Below are positions 5,826-6,902 of a stretch of DNA of 6,902 bases, one piece after another. The notes under the pieces are model-generated. The model saw only the letters and a program-made list of their open reading frames with translations. It made no database searches and was not told the DNA's origin. Positions within the stretch are counted from its first letter, which is position 1; every line of letters starts with the position of its first letter. The stretch is from Synergistales bacterium (lineage in GTDB: Bacteria; Synergistota; Synergistia; Synergistales; Aminobacteriaceae), in the NCBI GenBank assembly GCA_025997955.1, contig BNVH01000121.1:1-6902 (forward strand), written 5' to 3'. The translations under genes and the position numbers were made by a program.

Positions 5826-6780
5826 CCGCAAGCTCCTTCCCATATAAAAGCATATTTTTCACATACTTTATACGTCCTATTACGCGGCTTTTGTTATTGC
5901 TCGCGTGAGTAGTGGTATGATACTTGAAACGTACGCCATCGTCTGTACCAATATCAGACCAATCAGTAGGAACGGCAGGGACTAAATCACTTTTTTCTCT
6001 TAACGCTAACGCCACGCCTACGGATATTGCTTCAAACCGGGCACGTGGTACAAATTTACCATTTACGCTTCGTCTGAATCCATTAGGAAAATATTTGTCA
6101 ACAAATTCAAGCATCGCGTCAAACTCTGCACCAAAGGCATTTTCGTCAAACAGGTTTTTATGTTCCTCAACAAATTTATCTAAAAAATCGCTTACCTCAT
6201 GTTCAAATGCTTGATAGCTGTTCGCATAAGCAAAAAAACGGGTTATCAGCTCTATGTCCTCGTAGCGTTTTTTGGAGTCGTTGCTAACCGGGCACAACTT
6301 TCTGAAAAGAGGTTTGCTTGAACATTCAGTCATAAATTGCATAAACTCACCTGTGTATGCACCGCGCCGTATCTCGGTAGGTTTCAAATCTAACGCAGAT
6401 GAATTGATTCGACTGAATATTTCCGCTCTCACTCCAAGCGATGTTCCCTCTTCTAACGCTATAATACGCAGAGTCGTTTTGTTGAATTTCCGTTGAATAG
6501 GCGGTGGAAGTTGATTGAATGTAAAACCATTCAATTCCGTGAGTTTTTTCAAATCCGACAATACCAAGTCGTTACTTAAAAACGCCTCTAACGTCGAAGT
6601 TCGTTGCGCTCCATCAACGATGTCACATCTTCCATCGTCATTGTCTGAAAAGAACATAAATGGTATAGGATACCCAAGAAGAATTGATTCAATGAAGCGG
6701 CACTTGCGTGCCGTATCCCAAACAAAATTTCTTTGATAATCGGCGTTTATAAAAAATTCGTCGCCCTTAAACTGTGACAC
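5809..6780 (-). CDS. DUF262 domain protein (GmrS/ParB-like NTPase fold)
   Basis: Residues carry the DUF262 motifs in order: ADYQRNFVW (13-21), then IESILLGYPIPFMFF (30-44), the signature IVDGAQRTSTLEAF (54-67, usually DGQQR), and IFSRINSSALDLKPTEIRRG (121-140). This fold provides the NTPase and sensing part of GmrSD-type IV restriction enzymes and of SspE. Here the protein ends at 323 residues without the DUF1524 HNH nuclease domain; a separate HEPN gene follows instead, overlapping by 17 bases. The start is the only candidate in frame, a GTG at 6780 without a clear ribosome site and with a stop seven codons before it. The segment before YQR is somewhat short for the family, so the true N-terminus is uncertain. 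Likely an immunity or abortive-infection sensor or a regulator of the HEPN partner (inference). Confidence 0.88.
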   Translation of the reverse strand: MSQFKGDEFFINADYQRNFVWDTARKCRFIESILLGYPIPFMFFSDNDDGRCDIVDGAQRTSTLEAFLSNDLVLSDLKKLTELNGFTFNQLPPPIQRKFNKTTLRIIALEEGTSLGVRAEIFSRINSSALDLKPTEIRRGAYTGEFMQFMTECSSKPLFRKLCPVSNDSKKRYEDIELITRFFAYANSYQAFEHEVSDFLDKFVEEHKNLFDENAFGAEFDAMLEFVDKYFPNGFRRSVNGKFVPRARFEAISVGVALALREKSDLVPAVPTDWSDIGTDDGVRFKYHTTTHASNNKSRVIGRIKYVKNMLLYGKELADESNA

Positions 6781-6804
6781 GGCCGTTTCATAAAATTTTC
6801 AGTC

Positions 6805-6833
6805 TTAACAAAAACACATAAAACCTTGATAAT
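6805..6833 (+). promoter_or_regulatory. Promoter of the divergent gene at the right edge
   Basis: TTAACA (6805-6810) and GATAAT (6828-6833) are 17 bases apart, each one mismatch from the sigma-70 consensus boxes. Transcription would begin near 6840, giving a leader of about 30 bases before the TTG at 6871. It lies in the intergenic region shared with the minus-strand DUF262 gene. Confidence 0.55.
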
Positions 6834-6870
6834 ATACAGAAAGCAAAAAAATATTATTGAGGTGAAAAAG

Positions 6871-6902
6871 TTGAATATAAAAGAAAGATTTGCAAATATT
6901 GA
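6871..6902 (+). CDS. Start of an unidentified gene running off the window
   Basis: A TTG at 6871 follows GAGGTG (6859-6864) by 6 bases and opens a frame reading MNIKERFANI to the window end. The good promoter upstream (6805-6833) and ribosome site argue for a real gene, divergent from the DUF262-HEPN operon. Ten residues are too few to name a family. A start on TTG fits the use of TTG elsewhere in the window. Confidence 0.5.
   Translation, partial: MNIKERFANI

Noticed and set aside
5826..5843. ATG at 5843 as start of the HEPN gene
   Set aside because: The extra six residues are encoded by the ribosome binding site of the ATG at 5825, which matches the family start.

Overview
This window looks like an accessory region of a bacterial chromosome. 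It starts in the 3' part of a GC-rich housekeeping gene for NAD(P)H-hydrate dehydratase and then passes into AT-richer genes of the kind that cluster in mobile or defence regions. GC counted by hand in sampled 60-base lines falls from 43 and 40 of 60 (121-180, 421-480) to 18 and 16 of 60 (961-1020, 1501-1560). The organism cannot be fixed from the sequence. Ankyrin units containing an NPNPE loop and the flavour of the dehydratase make me think of Synergistota, but this is a weak impression.

Layout: (1) 1-629 (+), the nnrD/nnr 3' part. (2) 700-2355 (+), a tight three-gene operon: two different DUF488 proteins (the second starting on TTG inside a TTGA overlap with the first) and a dual-OB-fold (DuOB-type) protein. 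(3) 2356-2488, a convergent intergenic stretch with a strong GC-rich hairpin. (4) 2489-4932 (-), a secreted or periplasmic protein made of WG (KWG) beta repeats followed by ankyrin repeats. Its signal peptide lies in a different frame from the main ORF, and one extra T in the TTT run at 4740-4742 would rejoin them. (5) 4933-5120, an intergenic stretch with a candidate promoter, an 18-bp perfect palindrome, an intrinsic terminator and a (GGGGC)-like tract. (6) 5121-6780 (-), a two-gene operon: a DUF262 (GmrS/ParB-like NTPase fold) protein followed, with a short overlap, by a HEPN-domain protein carrying an RNLLAH ribonuclease motif. (7) From about 6805, a good (+) promoter, a ribosome binding site and the first ten codons of a divergent gene that leaves the window.

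The two compact cassettes, DUF488-DUF488-DuOB and DUF262-HEPN, are the best candidates for interesting biology. The second reads as a sensor NTPase plus toxic RNase (abortive-infection or toxin-antitoxin style). The first reads as a conserved but functionally uncharacterised nucleic-acid-related set. No RNA genes, CRISPR array or transposase is visible, and no gene-free stretch exceeds 300 bases.
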